Shown here one piece after another: positions 30,190 to 40,268 of a stretch of 64,000 nucleotides of DNA (its first letter is position 1; each line of letters begins with the position of its first letter). The stretch is from a bacterium (GTDB lineage: Bacteria; Patescibacteriota; Saccharimonadia; Saccharimonadales; UBA4665): contig JAKBGO010000001.1 in assembly GCA_021833065.1 (NCBI GenBank), positions 1 through 64,000 of the forward strand, in the 5' to 3' direction. A model generated the notes under the pieces. It was given only the letters and a program-made list of their open reading frames with translations. It was not told the origin of the DNA and searched no databases. A program made the position numbers and the translations under genes.

Positions 30190-32034
30190 TTAAATAGTTT
30201 TTTTCTCAACCATTAGACTAAAACCTATGATAATTAGAACAAATATATTTATTTCTATCAGCTGCATCAATGAGCTGAGTATTAAATTGAAGTTAAATTT
30301 AATGGCGATATAAATTAAACAAATATTCAGCAATAGTGCTAGAACTACTAAAATCCTCATAGCAAGCTGAGCTTGCTTTGATAGTTTAAATGACTTTTGC
30401 AGGGGGAATAGATCATCTTGTTTAACTATAAAATCGGCGTGATGTAAGAGTGACCCCTCAACATCATTACTTGTTTCTACTACGCAGTTAGCTCTGGAAT
30501 AAATGCTTTTGTCGGTTGAATAGTTAGCTACTAATGTCAGTGGTCTGGGTTTTTGATTTGATATTAACTCAATTTTGTCTTTATTGGTTTGGTTGGAAAA
30601 GTAGTCTTTAATGTTCAGTCTTTGGGCAATCGACTTAACTCCGGAGTCATTGTCACTGCTTATTATGATTAGTTTTTTAACTTTTGACTGAAGGAATTTA
30701 ATTGCACCATAGTTATTTTGCGGGATGTCTTCCTTGAAGGTTAATATGCCGGAAAGCCTGTCGTTTAGGACAACATAGATTGCCGATGACGACAGTTTGG
30801 TTTTTTTGTAATCGGTCGGGATATTGATATCCTGATTTTTGATTATCGATTCCAGACCAATTCTAATTGAATCATTTTTCAGTTTTGCGAAAGAATACAT
30901 CTCTCCACTTTCCAGATGTTTTATTTTTATTAGCTTAAGTTTATGTCTTTTGGCTGATTCTATGATAGCCAAACTGAAGGCATCATTTTTCGTTTGACTC
31001 ATTGAAGCTGCAATTGTTAGTAATTCGTTGTCCGTTCGATCTGAGAAATTAACAATCGAATCAACAGTTTTGTTTGACGAGGTTAGGACGCCGTTTTTAG
31101 AAAAAACCAGAGTTTTGGTTTTGGCTAATAGTTCTATTGACCGCGAACTCTTAACTAGTATACCGGCATTATAGAGTGAGTTAATTATAGGCATGTATAT
31201 ACTCTTAGCTGAAATTATAAGAAGGTATGGTGAGGCAATTACTAGAATTTTAATAAGGTCTGAAAGATTTTTGTTGTAAGCGAAAAGCAGTATGGCCAAA
31301 GACAAGACCGCTAAATGGTAAGAGATTAAATTGTTTATTATTTTTTTACTGGATTTACTCTGAGTGGAAAGGGCAGTTAGTTTTATTTTTGAGATCTTCC
31401 CGATGAGAGTGTCTCCCTTGACGTTAACTACCTTAACTTCTATTTTTTCGGACAATGTTTTTGAACCTGCCAGAACCTTAGCACCTTTAAATATATTAAG
31501 TTTATGATGCGTAGAGGTAGTTGGATCCAGTGAGCTGACAGTAGCTTGATCACTTAACAGGACGACGTCAAACGGCACGACGGTCTTTTCGGCAATAACT
31601 AGTTTATCTCCCGATCTCACTTCACTAGGTAGGGTCTTGATTACTTTTCTTTTCTTAATCACGTCTAGATAAACATCAGACCCTGAATTCGATGATTCTT
31701 CGAAGTCGTTTCTTAAATAGGATAGAAGCAGACGCTCGTTAATAGGGTAAACCGCTATAAAAAATAGCAGCACGATTGCCAGGTTGTAGTATGAATTAAA
31801 AAATGATATTAGGATGGCAAGTAAAAGTAAAAAATTAATGTCTAACTCGTTAAACTTAATTTTTTTGTAGTAACTGACAATTAGCGGCACGACAATTAGA
31901 ACTAAATCAAAAAGTGATAGCCAAAAATAATAGCCTTTAAATTTAGTTAAAATAAAAACAATATCCGATATCAGGAACAGCCCGCTGACCAAAATAAAAT
32001 AGTATTCTTTTAATAAATTTAATCTTTTTAACAT
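30190..32034 (-). CDS. P-type ATPase-like protein lacking recognisable catalytic motifs
   Basis: AGILVKSSRSIELLAKTKTLVFSKNGVLTS aligns to GILIKGGEALERLAKVDTVVFDKTGTLT, with DKTG replaced by SKNG; see findings. Confidence 0.75.
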   Translation of the reverse strand: MLKRLNLLKEYYFILVSGLFLISDIVFILTKFKGYYFWLSLFDLVLIVVPLIVSYYKKIKFNELDINFLLLLAILISFFNSYYNLAIVLLFFIAVYPINERLLLSYLRNDFEESSNSGSDVYLDVIKKRKVIKTLPSEVRSGDKLVIAEKTVVPFDVVLLSDQATVSSLDPTTSTHHKLNIFKGAKVLAGSKTLSEKIEVKVVNVKGDTLIGKISKIKLTALSTQSKSSKKIINNLISYHLAVLSLAILLFAYNKNLSDLIKILVIASPYLLIISAKSIYMPIINSLYNAGILVKSSRSIELLAKTKTLVFSKNGVLTSSNKTVDSIVNFSDRTDNELLTIAASMSQTKNDAFSLAIIESAKRHKLKLIKIKHLESGEMYSFAKLKNDSIRIGLESIIKNQDINIPTDYKKTKLSSSAIYVVLNDRLSGILTFKEDIPQNNYGAIKFLQSKVKKLIIISSDNDSGVKSIAQRLNIKDYFSNQTNKDKIELISNQKPRPLTLVANYSTDKSIYSRANCVVETSNDVEGSLLHHADFIVKQDDLFPLQKSFKLSKQAQLAMRILVVLALLLNICLIYIAIKFNFNLILSSLMQLIEINIFVLIIIGFSLMVEKKTI

Positions 32035-32123
32035 TTACTTCCAATCTTTCGATTAATTATATCAGTTAAGATAATAATTATAATAGCTTCATTTCAGACT
32101 TCAATTCGTGTTAAAATTAATGC

Positions 32124-33830
32124 TTGATTATGGACAAACAAAACGATGATTTTTCACGGCCTCGTGTCAGAAGAACCAGTATCGATGGGTTTGTTGTAAA
32201 CAATAAAAACAGTTTAAATAACTCCAGGATTCAATCCAAACAGTCTCCAGCTAACCGTGATTTAAATAATTTCAGACCACCCCTTAAATCATCCCCGGAT
32301 CCAATCCGTTTAAATTCCGAATTTATCAAAGCCAAACCACAGTTAAATTCAAATAAACCAAGCCCTTCTTTAATTGGTATTAATCTGCCCAATTCTTTAA
32401 ATGGAATGACCAGTGCTTCAGATGAAAATTTAAATAAAAGATCTAAATCCAAAAAACCCAAAAAGCAACGATCGAAATTTAGGAAAATTACCCTTCGCAC
32501 TTTGATTGTATTAGGCGTGATCCTTCTGGGTGTCGGCGGATTTGTTGGTTACAAGGGACTTAAAACAATTAATAAAGTATTTCATGGCAATATAATCTCA
32601 GATTTAACAGCCCCATTCAGTTCTTCGCCGCTCAAAGGCGAAAGTGACGGCAGGGTTAATATCCTTTTGGCCGGCGACTCTGTCGATGACCCTAACCATC
32701 AAGGCGCCAGCTTGACCGACTCAATAATGATTCTTAGTCTTAACACCAAGACCAGACAAGTCTTTTTGCTTAGTATCCCGAGAGACCTCTGGGTTTATGT
32801 CCCGGGATTGTCTTCTTACCAGAAAATTAATGCCGCAAACACTGTTCTTAGGTTTAATCAATCAGGATATCCGGCGGGTGGAATGGGTGAGCTTGAACAG
32901 ATAATAACAACGCAGCTAGGAATACCGATTGACTACTACGGTTTAATTGATTACACGGCATTCAGGGATGCTGTTAATGCTGTCGGAGGTGTAACTATTG
33001 ATATTCAAAGCCCAAACCCGTACGGACTGTATGACCCTTATACTAACCTGAAATTACCTAACGGCTGGGTAACCTTAAATGGTCAAGAAGCTCTCAATTT
33101 GGCTAGAGCCAGAGGCGACGGTCCCGGTGCTTACGGATTCCCTGAGTCTGATTTCGATAGAACGGCTCATCAAAGACAGTTATTTACGGCAGTTGCCGAG
33201 AAGGCATTAACCTTAGGTTTTCTGTCTAATCCAGCTAAAATAAGCAATCTATTCAATGCTTTTGGTAATAATCTCCAAACGGACTTGACTCTTCAAAATG
33301 TTATTAGATTGATTCAGTATGTCAAGAACATAAATCTGAGTAGCGTCCAGTCATACGCTTTTGCCTATGGATCAACCAACAACCACCCTACCTCGCTTTT
33401 GCAAGGTTACGTCGATCCTGCTTCGGGACAAGATGCTCTTATTTCGACTGACGGGATAGGGGTCTATACCAGTTTGACAAATTACTATAAACAATTAACC
33501 TCTACTAATCCTCTGGTTGTAGAGTCAGCTCCGATTACAATATTAAATGCTTCAAGTCAGGTAGGTTTGGCGCAAAAAGAAGAGACTGTCTTAAAAAATC
33601 AGGGATACAATGTTATCAAGATAGCCGATGCTTCAACAACATATCCGAATTCTGTAATTGTTGATCAATCGGGTGGTCAGGAACCACTGACACTTGCAGC
33701 GCTTAAGAAAGAATTCTCTTCGCAGGCACAGATTACATCGCAGACGACTTACGGGCAAGAATCTTATGAAGCAGTTAATTACGAATCAAGTTTTGTGATA
33801 ATTCTGGGTAATAATTTTAAGTTGAATTAA
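32124..33830 (+). CDS. LytR-CpsA-Psr (LCP) family protein with LytR_C domain
   Basis: VNILLAGDSVDDPNHQGASLTDSIMILSLNTKTRQVFLLSIPRDLWV, SDFDRTAHQRQL; C-terminal ITILNASSQVGLAQKEETVLKNQGYNV. Confidence 0.93.
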   Translation: MIMDKQNDDFSRPRVRRTSIDGFVVNNKNSLNNSRIQSKQSPANRDLNNFRPPLKSSPDPIRLNSEFIKAKPQLNSNKPSPSLIGINLPNSLNGMTSASDENLNKRSKSKKPKKQRSKFRKITLRTLIVLGVILLGVGGFVGYKGLKTINKVFHGNIISDLTAPFSSSPLKGESDGRVNILLAGDSVDDPNHQGASLTDSIMILSLNTKTRQVFLLSIPRDLWVYVPGLSSYQKINAANTVLRFNQSGYPAGGMGELEQIITTQLGIPIDYYGLIDYTAFRDAVNAVGGVTIDIQSPNPYGLYDPYTNLKLPNGWVTLNGQEALNLARARGDGPGAYGFPESDFDRTAHQRQLFTAVAEKALTLGFLSNPAKISNLFNAFGNNLQTDLTLQNVIRLIQYVKNINLSSVQSYAFAYGSTNNHPTSLLQGYVDPASGQDALISTDGIGVYTSLTNYYKQLTSTNPLVVESAPITILNASSQVGLAQKEETVLKNQGYNVIKIADASTTYPNSVIVDQSGGQEPLTLAALKKEFSSQAQITSQTTYGQESYEAVNYESSFVIILGNNFKLN

Positions 33831-33832
33831 AA

Positions 33833-33910
33833 TGGGGCGAATGATGGGTTTTGAACCCACGACCTCCGGGACCACAATCCGGCGCTCTAACCTACTGAGC
33901 TACATTCGCC
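33833..33910 (-). tRNA. tRNA-His(GTG)
   Basis: Anticodon loop TTGTGGT; G-1:C73 pair encoded; CCA encoded. Confidence 0.95.
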
Positions 33911-33991
33911 ATTATATTTAACAGAGGTGATTATACCTTAAAATTACATATAAAACAAATTAAATTTAGGTTTTTCGAGGTTTAATTTATA

Positions 33992-34654
33992 ATGGTTGTT
34001 ATGATTGAAAATAAAGTTGAGAAATATAAATTTTTAGGTTTTGAGTTATCTAAGTGGGACATCATAGGTTTAATTATTGCCCTGATTTTGTTGGTATTTT
34101 CAGCTAGCGTGTCAATGAGCCACAATTTAGTCGGATGGCAAAAGACCTTATTTTACGATATCAACAACTGGCCGAATTTATTCAAAACTCCGGCTCTTAT
34201 TATCACAGAGGCTCTTGGTGCTGGTTACCCAATAGCAGTGTGTGTCTTGGTCCCTATTATTTTTAAGAATTACAAATTAGCTTGGAAGTTTTTTGTGACT
34301 GTCGGTGGTGCTGGATTAATCATGGAAATTGCCAAACATATAGTCAAAGAACCAAGACCGGTGGTTATGCTCTCGGGTCATCTACACGAAAGAGCTATTG
34401 AGACAGGTCTTACCAGTTATCCTTCCGGTCATGCTGCCGTTGCTACCGCGATGGCCCTTACTTTGTGGATGGTTTTGCCGAAAAAATGGCGGTTTTTAAG
34501 TGTGCTTTGGATTTTGCTAGTATTGATCTCAAGACTTTATCTTGGAGTTCATACGCCTCTGGATGTCATAGGAGGTTTCGCAATTGGATTTCTAGCGTTT
34601 TTGATTATCAAGGTTTTACCCAGAAGCTTTGCTAAAAAAGTCTACCTTGATTAA
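33992..34654 (+). CDS. PAP2-family phosphatase
   Basis: KEPRPV, SYPSGHAAVATAMAL, SRLYLGVHTPLDVIGG. Confidence 0.92.
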   Translation: MVVMIENKVEKYKFLGFELSKWDIIGLIIALILLVFSASVSMSHNLVGWQKTLFYDINNWPNLFKTPALIITEALGAGYPIAVCVLVPIIFKNYKLAWKFFVTVGGAGLIMEIAKHIVKEPRPVVMLSGHLHERAIETGLTSYPSGHAAVATAMALTLWMVLPKKWRFLSVLWILLVLISRLYLGVHTPLDVIGGFAIGFLAFLIIKVLPRSFAKKVYLD

Positions 34655-35124
34655 AGATAGTATTTTTCGACTATCAGCTTCTGTGAATCACTAAGCTTTT
34701 TTCCGATGGAAATTGTATCAATCCAATAATCGGTCTCTGGCAGTTGCTTATTTGGAAGGTGGGTAATATGCGGCGAATAGTTAGCGTTGGAGTATTTTAA
34801 ATCCGAAAAACTACACCCCAATTTTCCTATGACTGAAATCAGCGTTAGGTGCAAATCTCTTAATTTTCCAGAGACATCATCTACACGACTAACTAATATA
34901 TTGTTTTTGGGACCAAAGTATGCCTGATCCTTGATGTTGATGGCTATAGACCCTACATTTGAGATGTATTTTTTTACGTTGTTTAGTAGATCGTTTTCTG
35001 CTAAATTTTCTAACAAAAAGTAGGGGGTTAAGGTTATATGAAGCGGCCATTTTTCCAGGATTTTGCCTGGAATATTGTTTTCAATATCATGAAAAATTAT
35101 GTAATCGAATTCCTGGCGCGGCAT
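34651..35124 (-). CDS. 2'-5' RNA ligase-like 2H phosphoesterase
   Basis: Two H-x-T/H-type motifs: LHITLTP and PHITHLP. Confidence 0.75.
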   Translation of the reverse strand: MPRQEFDYIIFHDIENNIPGKILEKWPLHITLTPYFLLENLAENDLLNNVKKYISNVGSIAINIKDQAYFGPKNNILVSRVDDVSGKLRDLHLTLISVIGKLGCSFSDLKYSNANYSPHITHLPNKQLPETDYWIDTISIGKKLSDSQKLIVEKYYL

Positions 35125-35164
35125 AGGCTTAAATTAGATATCAATATGTGGCAAAAATATTAAA

Positions 35165-35241
35165 TGGTACCCCGAGCAGGATTTGAACCTGCGACCTTAG
35201 GCTTAGAAGTCCTCTGCTCTATCCAGCTGAGCTATCGGGGC
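35165..35241 (-). tRNA. tRNA-Arg(TCT)
   Basis: GCCCCGATAGCTCAGCTGGATAGAGCAGAGGACTTCTAAGCC...CGGGGTACCA. Confidence 0.96.
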
Positions 35242-35341
35242 ATTTTTGTAGATTATATCACGAAATCAGGTGTTTTGAGCCATTGTTCTGGAAATCCGGA
35301 CGACTAAACACTATACTGAACTAGGTATATTTAAAATAAAA

Positions 35342-36109
35342 ATGAAAATATTTGTACTATTACTTTCCTTCATCATCATCGTGGCCTTAATGGCTTGGTA
35401 TCTGATTTCTCAGGATAAAGGACCGAAAGAACCTATAAAAGCACTATGGTTGGCATTTGTTTTTGGCATATTCGGCGCCTTGGTGGCCGGTATATTGGAA
35501 AACTACCTAGTGGTGTACAAAAATACTCAACCCGGAGCCCCAGACGTCAAAATGATTGGTAGTTATTTTATGGTTGGTTTAATTGAGGAACTTGTTAAGT
35601 TTCTGCCTTTCGCTCTGTATGTTTATAAAAAAAAGTACTTCAACGAGCATAGCGACGGTGTACTTTACTTCGCCATAGTCGGGCTAGGATTCGGTTTACC
35701 GGAAAATCTTTTATACGTACTTAAATTCGGTAGCTCCACCGGCATAGGCAGGTTATTTTTAACACCATTTTTTCATGCCACAACGGTTGCGTTGGTCGGT
35801 TATTACTTATCCAGAAAAAAACTCTCAGGCGGGTCTTTCAGGCCGGTAGTCTTTTCATTATTGGCAGTTATAGTGCTCCATTCGATATATGATTTCGGTT
35901 TGTCGTCTCAAAATACAATTCTGGCTGTCATCTCGATTCTGATAACGGTTTTCTTAAGCATTAACCTGTTTATTCTTTATCATCGATCAACACAACTTGA
36001 TCAATTACAGGGTATAGCGGAAGTTGGAATTAACAGGTATTGCAGACATTGCGGCAGAAAAAACTTCAACCATCATCTTTATTGCACTTATTGCGGTTAT
36101 CATGCTTAA
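35342..36109 (+). CDS. PrsW-like intramembrane protease with C-terminal zinc ribbon
   Basis: GLIEELVKFLPF, GFGLPENLLYV, FFHATTVALVGYY; CRHCGRKNFNHHLYCTYCG tail. Confidence 0.88.
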   Translation: MKIFVLLLSFIIIVALMAWYLISQDKGPKEPIKALWLAFVFGIFGALVAGILENYLVVYKNTQPGAPDVKMIGSYFMVGLIEELVKFLPFALYVYKKKYFNEHSDGVLYFAIVGLGFGLPENLLYVLKFGSSTGIGRLFLTPFFHATTVALVGYYLSRKKLSGGSFRPVVFSLLAVIVLHSIYDFGLSSQNTILAVISILITVFLSINLFILYHRSTQLDQLQGIAEVGINRYCRHCGRKNFNHHLYCTYCGYHA

Positions 36110-36133
36110 ATAAAGTAAACTAAAATAACAAAA

Positions 36134-37012
36134 ATGTATTGTCCAAACTGTAATTCACCAATCGATGAAAGCGAGTTCTTTTGCGGAAATTGTGGCATCA
36201 ACCTTCGACCAAAAAACCCGGAATCTGATCGAATTCTTAGTACCGGTTTTGTTGAAAAAACTCTCCCTCAATATGCTAAGTTAAAGACGGTACCGAAAGT
36301 CAGTTTTTCAACCTACACCAGTTACGTCAGTTTTTTTGCTGGTTTGATTATCGCTCTCTTTGTATCACCACTATTTGGTTTATTAGCTGGTTTTGTTGGT
36401 ATAGTAAGCGCAAGTTTTATCTCTCGAAAGTTTCATCTCGTCCATAAGATTGTCGGATTTGTGTTGGCATCTCTTCTAATTATTTCTTCGATTGCTGATA
36501 TTTCATATAATTATAGCGTCTTAAAAAGAAACCAGTCTGCCAACAAGATTAACTCCAGCAGTCAGTTAATAAGTTCTACTGTTAATACTAACTGCTACAG
36601 TTTTAATTTTTCAGCTAGTCTGCATTTATCCAGCAATAATAGCGGATGTTCAATATTGGCGTATAACGGTTCGACAATAAACAATTCAACGATGTTTTAT
36701 AAAATTCTCTCAGTCGAAAACCATAACATTAATTCCACAAATTTTTCAGGCTTCATCGGGCCGATAATAATACAAGATATTAAACAAAGCATGGTTGGAT
36801 TTAATATTGTTAGTGAAAAAACGACAATGTTTGCCGGAAATTTGGCCTACGCAGTAGTTGCCAACAGTGCTACGACAAACAGTTCAGTCGTTGAAGAAGG
36901 GGTTTATCATCCGTCTTCAAGCGCTAATTTCTTTGACATTATTTATGCAAATGATTATCCTAATGTTGATCTTAGTGCTTTACAGTCGAGTTGGTCATGG
37001 AAAAAATATTAA
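36134..37012 (+). CDS. Zinc-ribbon membrane protein
   Basis: MYCPNCNSPIDESEFFCGNCGINL plus TM segments. Confidence 0.7.
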   Translation: MYCPNCNSPIDESEFFCGNCGINLRPKNPESDRILSTGFVEKTLPQYAKLKTVPKVSFSTYTSYVSFFAGLIIALFVSPLFGLLAGFVGIVSASFISRKFHLVHKIVGFVLASLLIISSIADISYNYSVLKRNQSANKINSSSQLISSTVNTNCYSFNFSASLHLSSNNSGCSILAYNGSTINNSTMFYKILSVENHNINSTNFSGFIGPIIIQDIKQSMVGFNIVSEKTTMFAGNLAYAVVANSATTNSSVVEEGVYHPSSSANFFDIIYANDYPNVDLSALQSSWSWKKY

Positions 37013-37278
37013 ACAAGAATACCAGCACACATTTTATACCAATAGTTATCCTGGTTGCAGGCATATCATTATTCGCATATGCCACCAGCTTTATATCTAT
37101 TAACTTGTCTAATTCAAACCCTATTAATCGTATTTTTTTTACGGCAGATTTCAAATTAGCGGCGAATAATAACGGGAGTTATTCAATTGTCTTAAACCAT
37201 CCTGATCGGCCGCTGAATCAATCGAACTATTTATTGCTTGGTCAAAATACTGCTTTGCAGACTTCTTTATTGCGATAA
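36997..37278 (+). CDS. Small one-TM extracytoplasmic protein
   Basis: ORF overlapping the end of the preceding gene; N-terminal TM/signal. Confidence 0.45.
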   Translation: MEKILNKNTSTHFIPIVILVAGISLFAYATSFISINLSNSNPINRIFFTADFKLAANNNGSYSIVLNHPDRPLNQSNYLLLGQNTALQTSLLR

Positions 37279-37281
37279 TAA

Positions 37282-37356
37282 TGGTGCGAGTGGCGGGAGT
37301 CGAACCCGCGTCACCAGTTTGGAAAACTGGGATAATAGCCGTTATACCACACTCGC
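37282..37356 (-). tRNA. tRNA-Gly(TCC)
   Basis: GCGAGTGTGGTATAACGGCTATTATCCCAGTTTTCCAAACTGG...CACTCGCACCA. Confidence 0.96.
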
Positions 37357-37380
37357 ATTAACAGGTTTGGATAAATTATA

Positions 37381-38907
37381 TCAAATTTCGTGCAGTATTG
37401 TTATATGAGCACCAAGACTATTCAGTCTCTCTGACAAATCCTCATAACCGCGATTTATTGTATAGACATTTCTAAGAAGGCTAATGCCACTACCAGCCAT
37501 CATGCCGATTAACAGCAGACTTGCCGGTCTCAGAGCCGGCGGGCAGATTACTTCGGCGCTCTGAAATTTAGTCGGGCCAGTGACATAAACACGGTGAGGA
37601 TCAACTAATTCAATTTGGCCGCCTATTTTAGTTAGCTCAGTGTAATAGATTGCTCGATTTTCAAACATCCAATCATGGATCAATGTTCTTCCCGAGACAA
37701 CGCAGGCTATCAGAACAAAGTAAGGGATGTTGTCCGGGTTAATTCCTGGATACAGGTTGGGATGGATTTTTTCCTCCAAAGCCTTGAGGCTACCATTATG
37801 TTGATGAATTGTTAAATCACAGAGGTCAATTATTTCGTTGCTAGCCTTGTAGCTCTCGCTTTTAGTTATTTTTAGTCCCATCTTCTCGAGTTTTAAGAGC
37901 TCAAGCGATATCCATCTATAGGGTACTCTTTTAACAGTGATTTTAGAGTTAGTTACAACAGCCGATGAAATAAAGAACATGGCTTCAATTGGATCCTCAG
38001 TTGGCGCATAAGTTACATTTCTCTTTATTTTGGTGCCAAGGCCTTTTATCTGGAGAAATGGTGTGCCGATTCCGGTTATTTCGACCCCTAGTTTTTTCAG
38101 AAAAAGAGCTAAATCCTGGACCATATAATCGCCACTTGCGCCGTGAACTTTAATAGTAGTATCTGTTCTAGCTGCTGCAAGTAAGACATTGTTGGTGACT
38201 GTATTTCCGGCTTCGTATAGAGTAATTTCGTTTGGTTTCTTTCTTTTGACTGAAATATTGTAATTACCGGTAGCGGCTTTTATGTTGACACCGAATTCCT
38301 CCAAAGCAAACAGGTGAGGGGCGACAGTTCTAGCTCCCAACTTACAACCACCGGAGTAAGGAATTTTAAAATCGCTATATTCGTGCATCAAGGCACCAAT
38401 TAGCATCAAGACTGATCTGGTCTTTTTAGCTGAAGCAACATTAATTGATGACAAATTTAATTTCTCAGGCCTTCTTATTTCCAAATCGTTTTGATTAACC
38501 CATTTTACGCTAACACCGATACTTTCTAGGACCTCGATTATCCGATATACTTCTTCGATTCTTGGGAATGCTTTAAATCTGGTTACGCCATAGTTTAGTA
38601 AACTGGCAGCCAGAAGAGCAACAGCGGCGTTTTTACTACTTTTTAGTTCAATTGAACCCTTAAGACGAGTGTTGCCCTCGATTTTCAAACTAACTTCGTT
38701 AGATGAGTTCAAATTTAGTAGCTGTTTGTTTAAAACGTCGCTTATTCTTCCTAAAGTTTCGATACTTAAATTTTGTTTGCCGCGTTCAATTCTATTGACG
38801 GCTGATTGGGATGTTGATAATTTTTTTGCGAATTCTGATTGAGTTAGGCCTCTTTCTTGCCGAATTTGAGCAATTAATTGACCAATTTTATTGTTAACCG
38901 GGTTCAT
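37381..38907 (-). CDS. murA: XRE-type HTH fused to UDP-GlcNAc 1-carboxyvinyltransferase (MurA)
   Basis: N-terminal HTH (IGQLIAQIRQERGLTQSEFAKKLSTSQSAVNRIERGKQN) then SSKNAAVALLAASLL, GGCKLGARTVAPH, PPALRPASLLLIGMMAGSG, INRGYEDLSERL. Confidence 0.92.
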   Translation of the reverse strand: MNPVNNKIGQLIAQIRQERGLTQSEFAKKLSTSQSAVNRIERGKQNLSIETLGRISDVLNKQLLNLNSSNEVSLKIEGNTRLKGSIELKSSKNAAVALLAASLLNYGVTRFKAFPRIEEVYRIIEVLESIGVSVKWVNQNDLEIRRPEKLNLSSINVASAKKTRSVLMLIGALMHEYSDFKIPYSGGCKLGARTVAPHLFALEEFGVNIKAATGNYNISVKRKKPNEITLYEAGNTVTNNVLLAAARTDTTIKVHGASGDYMVQDLALFLKKLGVEITGIGTPFLQIKGLGTKIKRNVTYAPTEDPIEAMFFISSAVVTNSKITVKRVPYRWISLELLKLEKMGLKITKSESYKASNEIIDLCDLTIHQHNGSLKALEEKIHPNLYPGINPDNIPYFVLIACVVSGRTLIHDWMFENRAIYYTELTKIGGQIELVDPHRVYVTGPTKFQSAEVICPPALRPASLLLIGMMAGSGISLLRNVYTINRGYEDLSERLNSLGAHITILHEI

Positions 38908-38987
38908 ATGATGGATTATTATATCATATCAGGTAAATTATTACAATATAGTATTATTAGACTTTAAATGAGTTAAAATAGTTAATA

Positions 38988-40268
38988 ATGACAGATGAAG
39001 AAATTAAGAAGCTAATCGAACAAGAGTCTAATCGCCAAAGAAATGGTCTCGAACTGATACCGTCGGAAAACTATGTCAGCCGCGGAGTTCTGGAAGCCAT
39101 GGGTAGTGTTTTTACTAATAAATATTCCGAGGGTTACCCTGGTAAAAGATATTATGGCGGTCAAGAGTTTACGGATCAGGTTGAAACTTTGGCTATAGAC
39201 AGAGCTAAGAAACTTTTTAAAGCCGATCATGCCAATGTACAACCCCATTCCGGCGCACCGGCTAATGAAGCCGTCTATAGTGCTTGGCTGGAACCCGGCG
39301 ATACGGTTTTAGCTATGGACTTGAGCCATGGCGGACATCTAACTCACGGTTCACCGGTTACGCGTTCCGCACATTTGTATAACTTTGTTCGCTATAAAAT
39401 GAAAGACATTACAACCGGGGAAATTGACTATGAAGAGATGACGAGACTTGCTCTTACGCACCAACCCAAACTGATTTTAGTCGGGTTTAGTTCTTATCCT
39501 CGTGAAGTAGATTATTTGAAAGTAGCTGAAATTGGTCGACAAACAAACTCGTTGTTAGTTGCCGATATTGCTCATATCGCCGGCTTAATTGCCGCAGGAG
39601 TGTTGAAAAATCCTTTTGATTTTGGCTTTCACGTAATGACCTCTACGACACATAAAACGCTTCGTGGGCCAAGAGGCGGTTTAATCTTATCCAAAGGCCT
39701 TCCGGGAAATAGTCTGAAAGCCAGTGAAAAGACGATTGCTAACATACCGAATTTAATAGACAGGGCGGTTTTTCCCGGCATGCAAGGTGGGCCTCACATG
39801 CACATCATAGCCGCCAAAGCGGTTGCTTTTTTTGAAGCCATGCAACCTGAATTCGTTGATTATGCCAAACAGATAATAAAAAATGCCCAAGCCTTAGCCG
39901 GTGAACTGGCTGAGAGGAATTTCAATCTGATTACCGGCGGTACATCCAATCATCTAATACTTGCCGACGTTAATTCGTCTTTCGGATTAACTGGCGATAT
40001 CGTTGAGAAGACTCTAGATAAGATTGATCTGACTCTCAATAAAAATGTTATACCCGATGACAGCTTGCCTCCATTCAGACCGAGCGGTATCCGGCTGGGT
40101 ACGCCCGCTGTCACTACTAGAGGATTGAAGGAAACCGACATGGCCCGAATTGCTCAGTGGATGAAAGATGCCATTGATAATCATGACAATGATTCTTATT
40201 TGAGCGGACTAAAGAAAGAGGTTAACGATTTTTCAGTTAATTTCAAATTACCTAGCGATTTAGGGTAG
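38988..40268 (+). CDS. glyA: Serine hydroxymethyltransferase
   Basis: LIPSENYVSRGVLEAMGSVFTNKYSEGYPGKRYYGG, TSTTHKTLRGPRGG. Confidence 0.98.
   Translation: MTDEEIKKLIEQESNRQRNGLELIPSENYVSRGVLEAMGSVFTNKYSEGYPGKRYYGGQEFTDQVETLAIDRAKKLFKADHANVQPHSGAPANEAVYSAWLEPGDTVLAMDLSHGGHLTHGSPVTRSAHLYNFVRYKMKDITTGEIDYEEMTRLALTHQPKLILVGFSSYPREVDYLKVAEIGRQTNSLLVADIAHIAGLIAAGVLKNPFDFGFHVMTSTTHKTLRGPRGGLILSKGLPGNSLKASEKTIANIPNLIDRAVFPGMQGGPHMHIIAAKAVAFFEAMQPEFVDYAKQIIKNAQALAGELAERNFNLITGGTSNHLILADVNSSFGLTGDIVEKTLDKIDLTLNKNVIPDDSLPPFRPSGIRLGTPAVTTRGLKETDMARIAQWMKDAIDNHDNDSYLSGLKKEVNDFSVNFKLPSDLG

Noticed and set aside
36134-37278. Frameshifted single gene made of 36134-37012 and 36991-37278
   Set aside because: The second ORF has its own ATG and N-terminal TM, so an overlapping gene pair is simpler; resequencing would settle it.
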